A program made the position numbers and the translations under genes. Source: Deltaproteobacteria bacterium (lineage in GTDB: Bacteria; Desulfobacterota; DSM-4660; Desulfatiglandales; HGW-15). Taken from it: 22,854 nt of DNA. How positions within the stretch are numbered: position 1 is the first letter of the stretch; each line of letters begins with the position of its first letter. The notes below the pieces were generated by a model. That model had not been told where the DNA came from. It ran no database searches and was given only the letters and a program-made list of their open reading frames with translations. Location of the stretch: assembly GCA_030671095.1 (NCBI GenBank), contig DAOVAK010000003.1, forward strand, positions 1-22,854, in the 5' to 3' direction. This document shows, piece after piece, positions 8,617-17,890 of the stretch.

Positions 8617-9534
8617 ATGACTCATGTTTTCGGCCCGGTCCCGTCGAGGCGACTGGGCCTCTCCCTCGGTATTGATCTGATACCAGCGAAAACCTGCACC
8701 TACGATTGTCTGTACTGTCAGGTGGGCAGGACAACGCAGAAAACTGTCCAAACCAACGCCTTCGTGTCCAACCACAAGGTCCTTGATGAATTAAAGAAAC
8801 GGCTTGAGATATTAACCCCCGATGCCGTTACCCTCTCCGGATCCGGTGAACCCACACTCTATTCGGAAATAGATCAGGTTATCGCCTCCATCAAAAGAAT
8901 AACAGACACAAAAATAGCCATCTTGACGAACGGATCCCTTTTCTGGCAAGAGGTTGTTAGACGTCGTGTTTCTGGCGCAGATATCATCATGCCCACCTTA
9001 ACGACAGCTTTTGAGGAAACTTTCAGAACCATACATAGGCCGCACCCAGAACTGAGCTTGAGACGTATCACGGATGGCTTGAAGCGTTTGCGCCAAATGT
9101 ATAATGGCCAAATTTTTTTGGAGGTGTTTCTACTTGCCCGAATCAATGACAGCGAGAAAGAGTTGGAAGGACTTAAGGCGCTCATTGAGGTGATCGCTCC
9201 GGACAAGATCCAATTGAATACAGTTGCGCGCCCGCCCGCGGATCAGAGTGCCATATCCCTTGACATGGAAAGACTGAAAGAGATAAGAGACTTCTTTGGC
9301 GAGAAGTCGGAGATCATTGCCGAGGCACCACTGAGAAGAAGATGGGGGCCGTACGACTCAATGGTGGAGAGCATTCTGGAGATGGCCAAAAGAAGGCCAG
9401 TGAGGGCCTTGGATATAGCAACCATATTTAACATGCCCTTAGAGGAGGTGGAGGGAGTTGTAAAGGGACTCGAGATCAAGGGGACCCTTCGTCAGCAGGA
9501 ACATTTGGGAGAAGTATACTACATGCTAGGATGA
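8617..9534 (+). CDS. COG0731-like radical SAM protein with C-terminal winged-helix-like domain
   Basis: The protein has the radical SAM cluster motif CTYDCLYC (Cys27, Cys31, Cys34), whose three Cys bind a [4Fe-4S] cluster that cleaves S-adenosylmethionine. The N-terminus FGPVPSRRLGLSLGIDLIP and SGSGEPTLY at about 74-82 are typical of the COG0731 group, related to wyosine-synthesis enzymes but present in bacteria that lack wyosine, with unknown substrate. The radical SAM part ends near residue 240; the last 60 or so residues (RPVRALDIATIFNMPLEEVE and following) look like a winged helix-turn-helix. A ggagg site at 8603-8607 lies 9 nt before the ATG. It stands alone between two non-coding regions, so context does not suggest a substrate. 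Confidence 0.85.
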   Translation: MTHVFGPVPSRRLGLSLGIDLIPAKTCTYDCLYCQVGRTTQKTVQTNAFVSNHKVLDELKKRLEILTPDAVTLSGSGEPTLYSEIDQVIASIKRITDTKIAILTNGSLFWQEVVRRRVSGADIIMPTLTTAFEETFRTIHRPHPELSLRRITDGLKRLRQMYNGQIFLEVFLLARINDSEKELEGLKALIEVIAPDKIQLNTVARPPADQSAISLDMERLKEIRDFFGEKSEIIAEAPLRRRWGPYDSMVESILEMAKRRPVRALDIATIFNMPLEEVEGVVKGLEIKGTLRQQEHLGEVYYMLG

Positions 9535-9818
9535 TGGAAGACTGGCATATTGCATTTGCTTGGCACTAGATGTCTTCATAACCGAAGATCTTAACATTCC
9601 TGTTGAGTTTCGGAATAATTAGTGGCTCCTACAGGGTAACATGTGATACCGGATACCTGATACCGGATCAAAAGGAATTCTCTTGAATTTATCTGGCATC
9701 TGGCATCCGGTATCTGGCATCTGTTTGGGTCGAGCAATGTAGTATTTATTCCACCTACTGGTTGGTTTGAGGCAGAGCTTCGCTAGATCTTAAGAGCAGG
9801 AAATGGTAGAGGTTCGTT
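9535..9818. repeat. Intergenic region with an inverted heptamer array
   Basis: There is no gene here. Positions 9644-9669 read tgatacc, ggatacc, tgatacc, ggatc; positions 9693-9723 read ctggcat, ctggcat, ccggtat, ctggcat, ctg, which is the same heptamer in the opposite orientation. A 23-nt spacer with no repeats separates the halves, so the region can fold into an imperfect hairpin. The 9730-9818 stretch is ordinary sequence with the ribosome site tagagg (9807-9812) at its end. Confidence 0.85.
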
Positions 9819-12800
9819 ATGGAGAAGGAGATGAATGTGAAGGATTCCAAGGGTTATTATGTGGGCATTGATGCAGGATCTGTGAGCCTGAACTGTGTAG
9901 TTATTGACCAGAAAAAGGAAATCGTCTACGAGTCCCCCTACAAGCGTCACCTGGGCAAGGTAGAAGAAGAGGTTCTGGAGCTCTTCCAGGATCTGTATCA
10001 ACGGTTTGGTCAAGAAAAGATTAAGGCTGTAGCATTTACGGGCAACCATGGACAGAAGATCAGCCAGAGGGTGGGTGGCTTCTATGAGTTCGAAACCATC
10101 AGCGAGGTGCTCGGATCTTTATGCGTTCGACCGGATGCAAAGAGTATCATCAGCATGGGGGGGCAGGATATTGCCCTCTTTCAGGTGAGCCATGACGGGG
10201 TGAGTTGGGAACTGGAATATTTCAACACAAACGGGCCATGTGCATCGGGTACGGGCTCATTCATAGACCAGCAGGCCCAGCGCCTGGCCACGGCCATCTA
10301 TTCGGAGGAGGTGGATATCTCCCAGGACCATACGGATAGCATTTTGGAGGACTTCATCAAGCTGGGGCTTAGGAGTGAAAAGCCTTCGAATGTGGCTTGC
10401 CGCTGCACTGTTTTTACCAAGTCAGATATGATCCACCTTCAGAACAAAGGGGAGAAGCTTGAAGACATAATCTATGGACTGCATTTGGGAAATGCGAGGA
10501 ACTACATGAGCACCATTGTTTGCAATCGTGTCCTTGAGAATCCCATCCTGTTCATTGGCGGGCTTTCCATGAACGAACTCCAAGTGCGTGCCTTCAAGGA
10601 CTACTTCCCTGATGTGATTGTACCGCGGCACAACGCCTCGGTGGGGGCCCTGGGCGTAGCACTTCATGCCCTTGATTTGGGCTTGGAGAATAATTTACAC
10701 CTTGAGGCGTCTGAATTGATTAGAGGGGAGGAGACCTCTGAGTTTCCCGTGGCCCCCAAGCTGGAACTGAAGGAGACCCATTTCCCAGAGGACAACGAAG
10801 TGCGAAAGCGATCCTTTCTAGAGAAAGAACGCGTCTATCTTGGCATCGACATAGGTTCCACCACGACTAAATATGCCTTGATCGATGAAAACCGTGAGAT
10901 CATCCACAAGAGTTATGTGCACACCCAGGGAAAACCGATCGAGGTGACCCAGGGGCTTCTAAGGATCATCCGGGATGAAATAGGTGACAAGGTGGAGATC
11001 ATCGGTACAGCCACTACGGGTTCAGGAAGGAACGTGGTAGGGGATTTTCTCAATGCGGATCTTATTATTGATGAGATCACAGCCCACGCCAGAGGCGCCG
11101 TGGAGATCGACTCCGGCATTGATACCATCTTCGAGATTGGGGGACAGGACTCAAAATATATCTATATCTCAAATTCCTACCCGCTTGATTTTGACATGAA
11201 CAAGGTCTGTGCTGCGGGTACAGGGAGTTTTCTCCATGAGCTGGCCAACAAGTACGGGATCAACATTGTGGGGGAGTTTCAGGAGATTGCCCTCTCCTCA
11301 GATACCCCGGTTAAGCTGGCAGAGCGATGCACGGTCTTTATGGAGTCAGACCTTGTCTCTTATCTTCAGAAAGGGCTTCCAAGGGACGATCTTATTGCGG
11401 GTCTATGCTATGCCATCGTGTATAACTACCTCAACCGCGTTGTAGGGAAAAGGAAGACAGGACAGCGGGTGATGTTTTTGGGCGGGCCTTCTCTGAACAA
11501 GGCGGTGGTGGCCGCCTTCGAGAATGTTTTGGGCCGGGGACTTGTCGTGCCCAAACACAGGGAGGTGCTCGGTGCCCTTGGCGCAGCCATCAGCCTTCAG
11601 GAAAAGATGGAGCTGGAAAATACGACGACGAGCACCTTCAGGGGACTGGACAGTGCCATAAATGATCAGATGGATTACACCGAGAAGGTCTGCCGTGCAG
11701 ATGCCAGTTGCCATAACCAGTGCAAGCTCAAGATCTATGACTTTGACGGTCGAAAGAGTATATGGGGAGGGGAATGCGGCCGCTATGATTTGATCAGAGG
11801 CAAGGGCAAGAAGGAAAACTATTTTCTCCTGAGAGAGAAAATCTGGCAGTCCCACATGGACGGTGCGTATGAAGAACTGAAGGGAGAACCCATTATGGAG
11901 GTGGACGGACGGTCCACCATAGGAATGCAGAGAAGCCTTTACTCTCTGCAGACCGGCGTACTGTGGGCCCATTTCTTTGATAGGCTGGGATATAGGGTCG
12001 TCTTTACGCCGCCTACCAACAGTCAGATCTCCAGTGCTGGCATCGAGGCCACGACTTCAGAGACGTGCTATCCCATCAAAGTATCCCACGGTCATGTGAA
12101 GGCGCTTGTGGGAAAAACGAAATATCTTTTCCTTCCCAGCATCATCAATATGCCAACACCGAAAGAATATGAAAGGGGTTTTTATTGTCCCCTCGTATCG
12201 TCCAACCAGTATATGGTCCGTGTGGCCCTTGACCTGGACAAGGCCTCTATACTGAGCCCCATCATTCACCTGAAATATGACACCTCCACGCTGGCTGTGG
12301 AGTTGAGTGAGCAGCTGTCAAAGAAGCTGGGGAAGAGCCGATTAGAAATCGAGAGGGCTCTGGAATATGCCCTGGAAAGACAGAATGTGTTCGTCGATGA
12401 GATGTATGCGATGGGAAGGGAGATCATTGACGCCCATCCCCATGACATGCCCTTAGTGTTGGTCACGGGTCGGCCTTATAACCTATATGATGAGAGGTTG
12501 AATTTGAGGTTGGGTCAGAATATGGCCAAAATCGGTGTGGATGCCGTGCCCATGGATTTCATAGATGTGACTGACGTGGACCTCTCAGATTTTCCCGCCA
12601 TGTACTGGGCGCTGGGGGCCCAGATACTGAGGACGGCGCGGTTTATAAAGACTCGCCCCAACTATTTTGGACTCCATATCACCAATTTCAGCTGTGGGGC
12701 GGACTCCTTTATTGAACATTTTTACAAGCACGTCATGGGAGATAAACCCTATCTTATCCTTGAACTAGATGAGCACAGTGCCGTTGCTGGGGTGATGACA

Positions 12801-12950
12801 AGGCTCGAAGCGTACAAGAATGTCATAGAGAATACAATGCAGAAACTAGATTCGGATGGAGGAGAGTATCCTGCGGATAGCCCCCATGTTTATCCGTCCT
12901 CGCCCACCTCCCCCGAGCATGCTGAATCCCTTACGACCGATCGAAGTTGA
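9819..12950 (+). CDS. Double BadF/BcrA-type activase with DUF2229-like region (acyl-CoA dehydratase activase-related)
   Basis: Members of this family are ATP-driven, oxygen-sensitive electron donors ('archerases') for 2-hydroxyacyl-CoA dehydratases and benzoyl-CoA reductases. Two activase domains lie in tandem. Domain 1 (about 13-290) has YVGIDAGSVS, GGQD at 114-117, CASGTG with Cys141 and RCTVF with Cys196. Domain 2 (about 338-595) has LGIDIGSTTTK, GGQD at 441-444, CAAGTG with Cys464 and RCTVF with Cys504. Both keep the ATP-binding loop and the pair of Cys that ligate the cluster in HgdC. A Cys cluster follows (Cys625, 631, 635, 653), then a DUF2229-like region (about 685-1000). The substrate is unknown; no CoA-transferase or dehydrogenase accompanies it. 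The tagagg site supports ATG 9819. The next gene appears to supply the part that is fused in many relatives. Confidence 0.88.
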   Translation: MEKEMNVKDSKGYYVGIDAGSVSLNCVVIDQKKEIVYESPYKRHLGKVEEEVLELFQDLYQRFGQEKIKAVAFTGNHGQKISQRVGGFYEFETISEVLGSLCVRPDAKSIISMGGQDIALFQVSHDGVSWELEYFNTNGPCASGTGSFIDQQAQRLATAIYSEEVDISQDHTDSILEDFIKLGLRSEKPSNVACRCTVFTKSDMIHLQNKGEKLEDIIYGLHLGNARNYMSTIVCNRVLENPILFIGGLSMNELQVRAFKDYFPDVIVPRHNASVGALGVALHALDLGLENNLHLEASELIRGEETSEFPVAPKLELKETHFPEDNEVRKRSFLEKERVYLGIDIGSTTTKYALIDENREIIHKSYVHTQGKPIEVTQGLLRIIRDEIGDKVEIIGTATTGSGRNVVGDFLNADLIIDEITAHARGAVEIDSGIDTIFEIGGQDSKYIYISNSYPLDFDMNKVCAAGTGSFLHELANKYGINIVGEFQEIALSSDTPVKLAERCTVFMESDLVSYLQKGLPRDDLIAGLCYAIVYNYLNRVVGKRKTGQRVMFLGGPSLNKAVVAAFENVLGRGLVVPKHREVLGALGAAISLQEKMELENTTTSTFRGLDSAINDQMDYTEKVCRADASCHNQCKLKIYDFDGRKSIWGGECGRYDLIRGKGKKENYFLLREKIWQSHMDGAYEELKGEPIMEVDGRSTIGMQRSLYSLQTGVLWAHFFDRLGYRVVFTPPTNSQISSAGIEATTSETCYPIKVSHGHVKALVGKTKYLFLPSIINMPTPKEYERGFYCPLVSSNQYMVRVALDLDKASILSPIIHLKYDTSTLAVELSEQLSKKLGKSRLEIERALEYALERQNVFVDEMYAMGREIIDAHPHDMPLVLVTGRPYNLYDERLNLRLGQNMAKIGVDAVPMDFIDVTDVDLSDFPAMYWALGAQILRTARFIKTRPNYFGLHITNFSCGADSFIEHFYKHVMGDKPYLILELDEHSAVAGVMTRLEAYKNVIENTMQKLDSDGGEYPADSPHVYPSSPTSPEHAESLTTDRS

Positions 12951-13000
12951 CGAAAATGAAGTCAGGCTTTTTCGCCCAGTTCCTCGGTGTGAAGCCAAGT

Positions 13001-13005
13001 GGAGG
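13001..13005 (+). promoter_or_regulatory. Ribosome binding site that decides the start of the HgdB-like gene
   Basis: ggagg sits 8 nt before ATG 13014. An upstream GTG at 12999 overlaps this site, so the ATG is the better start. Confidence 0.8.
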
Positions 13006-13013
13006 TAAGTTGG

Positions 13014-14384
13014 ATGGAAATGAAAAAATACGGCAGCCAGATATTCAGCTCCCTTTCCGAAGGTGCAGGGCAATTTAATGACAGGGACAAGATTCTTCTC
13101 CTGCCAGAGATGGCCAGGAGGGCAAACCACCTTGTTGCGGGAGCCCTCAGAAGCTTCGGGATTGATGCACGGGTCATCGATACTTACAAGGGCATGGATC
13201 TTGGAAAAGAGTTTACCTCCGGTAAAGAGTGTTATCCCTGTCAGGTGACCACAGGCGACATCCTCTATTTCTTGAACAAAGAAAAGGATAAGCTCGGGGA
13301 TGATTTTCATCCCGAGAATTACACCATCCTCATGCCCACCTCAGAAGGACCATGCCGTTTCGGGATGTACGATAAGTATCAGAGGATCATTTTAGATTCC
13401 TTTCCTGAACTGAGGGCCGTGAATTTCGGCTCACCCAACGCATTTAATGCATATGCTCTGGATGGGATGATTGAAGAGGAGCAGAAGACGGATGTGCGGA
13501 TGGTTGGCTACTTCGCTATTGTCGTGGCTGATGTCTTAGACAGGCTTTTGTGGAGAGTAAGGCCCTATGAAAAAGAGCCGGGTATGGCTGATGAATTCAT
13601 AGAGAGGTCCATGCATGACATGGCTGAGTGCTTTGAAGCATACGGGGCGAAGAAGGACTTAGACAAAATACTTGATAAGCTGGAAGAGATCATTAAGCAG
13701 GGAAAAGCCCTTATTGCCCCGAACATTCCTCCTAAACCCCTCATTGGTATTGTGGGTGAGATTTACTTGAGAAGCCATGTCCAATCGAACCAGGATGTCA
13801 TTCGCACGCTGGAAAAGTATGGTGCCGAGGTGGTCAATGCATCTATTGCGGAATGGTTTAATTACACCACCTATGATAGGGTGAGGGAGGCCAGAAAAGG
13901 ACTAAGACTGAGCCTGAAGCAGTTTCGTCTCGGCGAGGCTATGAGGTATCTGAAGAAGATCTTCAGGCATGAAATAGAACTTCGATTTCAGCAGAGAAAA
14001 CAGGATCAGATTTATAAACGGGCGAAGCAAATCATTGACCTGGCTGGTGATCATAGGATAGGCCACTTGGAAAAGGTGCTCAATGAGGAGGATCTCTATT
14101 CCTTTGAGGTGGGAACAGAGACCTGCTTAAGCATCCCGGGTATCATGGAGTATGTGCATGAGGGATATAACGGCGTGGTCAATGTCTATCCCTTCACATG
14201 CATGCCGGGCACCGCCACTTCGGCTATAGTCCGGCCCATGATGAACCGTATGAAGGTCCCCTATCTGGATACGCCTTATGATGACACCTTCCAACCCGGC
14301 AGGGAGGCGGCCATTAGGACCTTCATGTATCAGGCACAGCAACATCACGAACGCAACGGAAGGGCAGACCTAAATAACGCATGA
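13014..14384 (+). CDS. HgdB/C-like 2-hydroxyacyl-CoA dehydratase-related Fe-S protein
   Basis: This 456-residue protein resembles the dehydratase/reductase (HgdB, BcrB/C) fold that receives electrons from the activase. Conserved Cys are in KECYPCQVTTGD (Cys73, Cys76), GPCRFGMYDKYQ (Cys114), TETCLSIPG (Cys371) and VYPFTCMPGTATSAIVRP (Cys396), likely cluster ligands. In many Firmicutes and other anaerobes a matching sequence forms the C-terminal third of one chain of about 1400 residues that starts with two activase domains; here it is a separate gene, 63 bp after the activase stop, with its own ribosome site. It ends in a 4-bp overlap (ATGA) with the RNase G gene, so translation is likely coupled. 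Its substrate is unknown. Confidence 0.85.
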   Translation: MEMKKYGSQIFSSLSEGAGQFNDRDKILLLPEMARRANHLVAGALRSFGIDARVIDTYKGMDLGKEFTSGKECYPCQVTTGDILYFLNKEKDKLGDDFHPENYTILMPTSEGPCRFGMYDKYQRIILDSFPELRAVNFGSPNAFNAYALDGMIEEEQKTDVRMVGYFAIVVADVLDRLLWRVRPYEKEPGMADEFIERSMHDMAECFEAYGAKKDLDKILDKLEEIIKQGKALIAPNIPPKPLIGIVGEIYLRSHVQSNQDVIRTLEKYGAEVVNASIAEWFNYTTYDRVREARKGLRLSLKQFRLGEAMRYLKKIFRHEIELRFQQRKQDQIYKRAKQIIDLAGDHRIGHLEKVLNEEDLYSFEVGTETCLSIPGIMEYVHEGYNGVVNVYPFTCMPGTATSAIVRPMMNRMKVPYLDTPYDDTFQPGREAAIRTFMYQAQQHHERNGRADLNNA

Positions 14385-15880
14385 CAACAAAGATGCTTAT
14401 CAATGCCCTGGAGCCTGAAGAGTACAGGGTAGCCTTCATCAAGGATGGCATGCTGGATGGATTTCATATCGAAACATCCACTGCCGAGCAGATCAGGGGA
14501 AATATCTACAAAGCACTTGTGGAACGGATAGAGCCGAGGCTCCAGGCCTGTTTCGTCAATTTCGGATCCGAAAAGAACGGTCTATTGCCTGCCGACGAAA
14601 TACATCCCGAATACTACCAAACGACACGCCGAGATCCAAAAGATAAGGATGTCCCGCCCATTGGGAATCTGGTCAAAAAGGGGCAGGAACTCCTCGTCCA
14701 GGTGACAAAAGAGATGCCCGGGCGCAAAGGAGCCCATCTCACCACCTATCTCTCTTTGGCGGGGAGATATCTTGTTTTGACCGTAGGCCGGACCATCAAT
14801 GGTGTATCGAGAAAGATAGAGGATGATAAGGAGAGACAAAGACTGAAATCCATAATGGGACGATTGAAGCTTCCGGAAGAGATAGGATACATCGTCAGGA
14901 CTGTTGCCGCAGGCCAAAATAAGAAGGAGCTCTCCCGGGATCTCAACCGGCTACTGAGGATTTGGGAAGATATCAAGAAAAGGGCAAAAAAATCTCCCAC
15001 CCTTTCAGTGATTCACAAGGAGCAAGATATATGTCTCCGTACCCTGAGAGATTATTACAATAGTGATGTTTCCGAGATCCTCGTGGATGACAAGGAAACC
15101 CACGACCGGACCAAGGAATACATGAAGATCATATCCCCAAGGCATAAAGGTCGGGTGAGGCATTACAGGAGCAATCGTCCCATTTTTGACCAGCACCAAA
15201 TCGAGCGGCAGATTGAGAGCATTTACAGCAACCAGGTTCAATTGAATTCAGGGGGTTACATTGTCATCGATGCCACAGAGGCATTGATTTCCATTGATGT
15301 GAATTCTGGCCGCACGAAAGTGGGAAAGAATATTGAGAGTATGGCCTATAAGAACAATCTGGAGGCCGCAAGGGAGATCGCCAGACAGCTCAGATTAAGA
15401 GACATGGGGGGGTTGGTGGTTATTGACTTCATCGATATGAGGGACCGCAAACATGTCAGAGAGGTGGAGAAGGTTCTTCGAGAAGAGCTCAGAAAAGACC
15501 GGGCCAAGACGGATACATCCCATATCTCTAAATTTGGTCTTCTGGAACTCTCCAGAGAGAGACTGAGGCCGTCCATCGAATCAAGGAGTTATCAAACCTG
15601 TCACTATTGTCAGGGCAGAGGGAGCATTATGTCTGTGGAGTCGGCAGCTGTTTCCCTTTTGCGTCGCATCTGGATGGGCGTTTGGAAGGGAGGCATAACG
15701 GAAGTGAAAGGGGCCCTTCCAATGGAGGTTGCCGCCTACCTCCAGAATCGAAAGAGGAGAGAGTTGGCTGAACTTGAAGACCGATACGGTGTGGCCATTG
15801 TTCTTCAGGGCAATCCCTCATTAGCCCCCGGAGAGGGCAAATTGGAATTTATGAAAGGCGGCGCAGTGCCTGCCAAGTAA
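14381..15880 (+). CDS. rng: RNase E/G family ribonuclease (RNase G type)
   Basis: This cytoplasmic endoribonuclease cuts single-stranded AU-rich RNA and takes part in rRNA and mRNA processing. The 499 residues match RNase G, without the long scaffold tail of RNase E. An S1 domain spans about 36-130. The catalytic Mg2+ ligands are Asp306 in SIDVNSG and Asp349 in VVIDFIDMRD, equal to Asp303 and Asp346 of E. coli RNase E. The Zn-link is CHYC at 407-410, which joins subunits through a shared Zn2+. The N-terminus TKMLINALEPEEYRVAFI is typical of the family. The ATG overlaps the stop of the HgdB-like gene by 4 bp, so the two share an mRNA. Confidence 0.96.
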   Translation: MTTKMLINALEPEEYRVAFIKDGMLDGFHIETSTAEQIRGNIYKALVERIEPRLQACFVNFGSEKNGLLPADEIHPEYYQTTRRDPKDKDVPPIGNLVKKGQELLVQVTKEMPGRKGAHLTTYLSLAGRYLVLTVGRTINGVSRKIEDDKERQRLKSIMGRLKLPEEIGYIVRTVAAGQNKKELSRDLNRLLRIWEDIKKRAKKSPTLSVIHKEQDICLRTLRDYYNSDVSEILVDDKETHDRTKEYMKIISPRHKGRVRHYRSNRPIFDQHQIERQIESIYSNQVQLNSGGYIVIDATEALISIDVNSGRTKVGKNIESMAYKNNLEAAREIARQLRLRDMGGLVVIDFIDMRDRKHVREVEKVLREELRKDRAKTDTSHISKFGLLELSRERLRPSIESRSYQTCHYCQGRGSIMSVESAAVSLLRRIWMGVWKGGITEVKGALPMEVAAYLQNRKRRELAELEDRYGVAIVLQGNPSLAPGEGKLEFMKGGAVPAK

Positions 15881-15916
15881 GCAATTCAGACTATGGAGTA
15901 GGTGGGCCAGGTCTTT

Positions 15917-17743
15917 ATGTTCAACAACATTATCTATTTCATTATTGTCCTCTTTATCTACTATTTCGCCTACCCAAGCAAGCCCGCAGAGAACTCCTTA
16001 TACTACACGCTTGCGATGCTTTTCATGAGCTGGCTTGCCTTTGCAGGGTACAGCCGATGGGTTTTTCAACGCGTCCTTGATCGTTTCAAAGAGGACACCG
16101 CAGGACATGGCCGTCTGGTGCGAGAATATCAGGGGCTGACCTTTAGGCTTTCCATCTTCGCCATATTTCTATTTGCATTGGACGTCAACTTCTTTTACCT
16201 CAGACACTGGATTCAGGTTGTTCCGGGATTGAAATATTTTACTGTCTTACAGGGCGTACTCGCCCTCACCCTCTTTTTTGTCTATCTGGGCACAATTTGG
16301 TATTTTTCTTACCCCCTATACAGGGTAGCATTTCACACAAAGGTTCAGAGAAGGTCGTTTATCACCTCCAATTTCAGACTGAACATTCCCATTCTCTTTC
16401 CATGGCTGGTGCTCGCCATTTCACATGATCTCATGACCTTTACCCCCTGGGGGGGACCAGAGAGTTTCCTGAATAAACCAAAGGGGCAGTTTCTCTTTTT
16501 TGCCATTCTCATTACTGTCCTGATGATCTTTTTGCCACAGCTTATTCAGTATTGGTGGGGATGCCGTCCGTTTAAACCTTCAGACAAGGTGAGGGAAGTA
16601 AAGGGCTTTTTGCGCGAAAAGGGCTTGAAATATCGTGAGCTCATGCGATGGCCCATTTTTGAAGGCAAGATGATGACAGCCGGCATTATGGGTATTATCC
16701 CGAGATTTCGCTATATACTTATCACGGACGCGCTCATGGAGGTCCTCTCCCTGGAAGAATTGAAGGCTGTGGTGGCCCATGAAATGGGGCATGCCAAATA
16801 TCGTCATCTCCTTCTTTACATTTTCTTTTTCCTCGGGTTCATGGTCTTGGTCCTTGGGTTGTTCAATCTTGAGGATCCTGGGCTTTACATTCTCTTTCTA
16901 GAATACCTTTTTATTAGATTTTCCAAGACACTCTCAGGTCATACTTTTTTGGTGATTTACGGGCTCTCTGTTTTGGCAATCATACTTGTCTATTTCCGCT
17001 TCGTGGTCGGATTTTTTATGAGGAACTTTGAACGTCAGGCGGATCTCTACTCTGCCGCCACCATGGGCAGTCCCCGACCCACCATCAGTTCCCTTGAGAA
17101 GATTGCGCTCCTTAGTGGAAAGAGTAGGGAACTTCCCAGCTGGCATCATTTCGGCATTAAGGAACGGGTAGATTATCTCTGGCGCACATTAAGCGAACCT
17201 GGACTCGCAAAAAGACACCACCGGTTTGTGGCCACTTCTTTTCTGGTCTACTTGGTCCTTATCGCCAGTTTTGGCTGTCTTCTCACTTTCAGTTCCGTAG
17301 AGCAAGACCTAGGCAATAGGATAATAACCACTTCGGTAAAGAAGCAACTCGTTAAAGATCCGAATAACGTACAGTTTCTCTTGGTTCTGGCCGGAGCCTA
17401 TCATGAAATGGGGAAACTGGATGAAGCCATTGAGACCTATGAGAAGATAATTCTCCTTGATCATTCACAGGCTGTGGCGCTGAACAACCTGGCATGGATC
17501 TTGGTCACCGTTTCCGATGAGACCCTAAAGGATAGAGAGCGTTCGCTCATACTCGCGAGGAAAGCCGCGGATCTGAATAGGGCTCCCTTTATTCTGGATA
17601 CCCTCGCAGAGGCCTATTATGCCAATGGGCTGAACCAGGAAGCCATAGAGACCATCCAGGAGGCCATATCACTTGGGCCGCAGAATAGAGGCTATTACGA
17701 AAAACAACTGGAGAAATTTGCAGCCTATGCGGACCAAAGATAA
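15917..17743 (+). CDS. Membrane M48 family metalloprotease with C-terminal TPR repeats
   Basis: This 608-residue protein has several hydrophobic segments (about 3-20, 28-45, 74-93, 108-132, 156-170, 190-212, 298-316, 343-366 and 437-457). HEMGH at 288-292 is the zinc site of the peptidase M48 (HtpX/Ste24-like) family, and Glu372 in FERQADLYSA is the expected third ligand with Asp376 near by. The last 130 residues form two to three TPR repeats (LAGAYHEMGKLDEAIETYEK and AEAYYANGLNQEAIETIQEA), which usually bind partner proteins. I favour ATG 15917 over GTG 15902: the protein then starts directly with the first hydrophobic helix, and taggtgg lies about 11 nt upstream. The gene starts 36 bp after rng and likely shares its mRNA. 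Confidence 0.88.
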   Translation: MFNNIIYFIIVLFIYYFAYPSKPAENSLYYTLAMLFMSWLAFAGYSRWVFQRVLDRFKEDTAGHGRLVREYQGLTFRLSIFAIFLFALDVNFFYLRHWIQVVPGLKYFTVLQGVLALTLFFVYLGTIWYFSYPLYRVAFHTKVQRRSFITSNFRLNIPILFPWLVLAISHDLMTFTPWGGPESFLNKPKGQFLFFAILITVLMIFLPQLIQYWWGCRPFKPSDKVREVKGFLREKGLKYRELMRWPIFEGKMMTAGIMGIIPRFRYILITDALMEVLSLEELKAVVAHEMGHAKYRHLLLYIFFFLGFMVLVLGLFNLEDPGLYILFLEYLFIRFSKTLSGHTFLVIYGLSVLAIILVYFRFVVGFFMRNFERQADLYSAATMGSPRPTISSLEKIALLSGKSRELPSWHHFGIKERVDYLWRTLSEPGLAKRHHRFVATSFLVYLVLIASFGCLLTFSSVEQDLGNRIITTSVKKQLVKDPNNVQFLLVLAGAYHEMGKLDEAIETYEKIILLDHSQAVALNNLAWILVTVSDETLKDRERSLILARKAADLNRAPFILDTLAEAYYANGLNQEAIETIQEAISLGPQNRGYYEKQLEKFAAYADQR

Positions 17744-17804
17744 CGTCATCCCATCCAAGCCATCCCTATCTGCGGTCCGGAGAGAAATGAAGAAGGCCCT
17801 GGTC

Positions 17805-17832
17805 TTGACAATCCAAGAATTGTGTTTATATT
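17805..17832 (+). promoter_or_regulatory. Predicted sigma-70 type promoter of groESL
   Basis: TTGACA (17805-17810) and TATATT (17827-17832) are separated by 16 bp, close to the housekeeping consensus. The inferred transcript would have a leader of about 135 nt before groES. No CIRCE inverted repeat (TTAGCACTC/GAGTGCTAA) is present anywhere between 17744 and 17976. Confidence 0.65.
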
Positions 17833-17890
17833 CATTTCAATTCTAGATATCCATCAATAAAATCAACAGGTTGAATTCCATTTTTTACTC

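Noticed and set aside
11403..11972. 189-codon open frame on the - strand
   Set aside because: Shadow of the activase gene on the other strand; no start signal and no domain.
12951..13013. Frameshift joining the activase and HgdB-like genes
   Set aside because: The second gene has its own ribosome site and start, and the activase ends in a low-complexity tail, so a true two-gene layout fits better.
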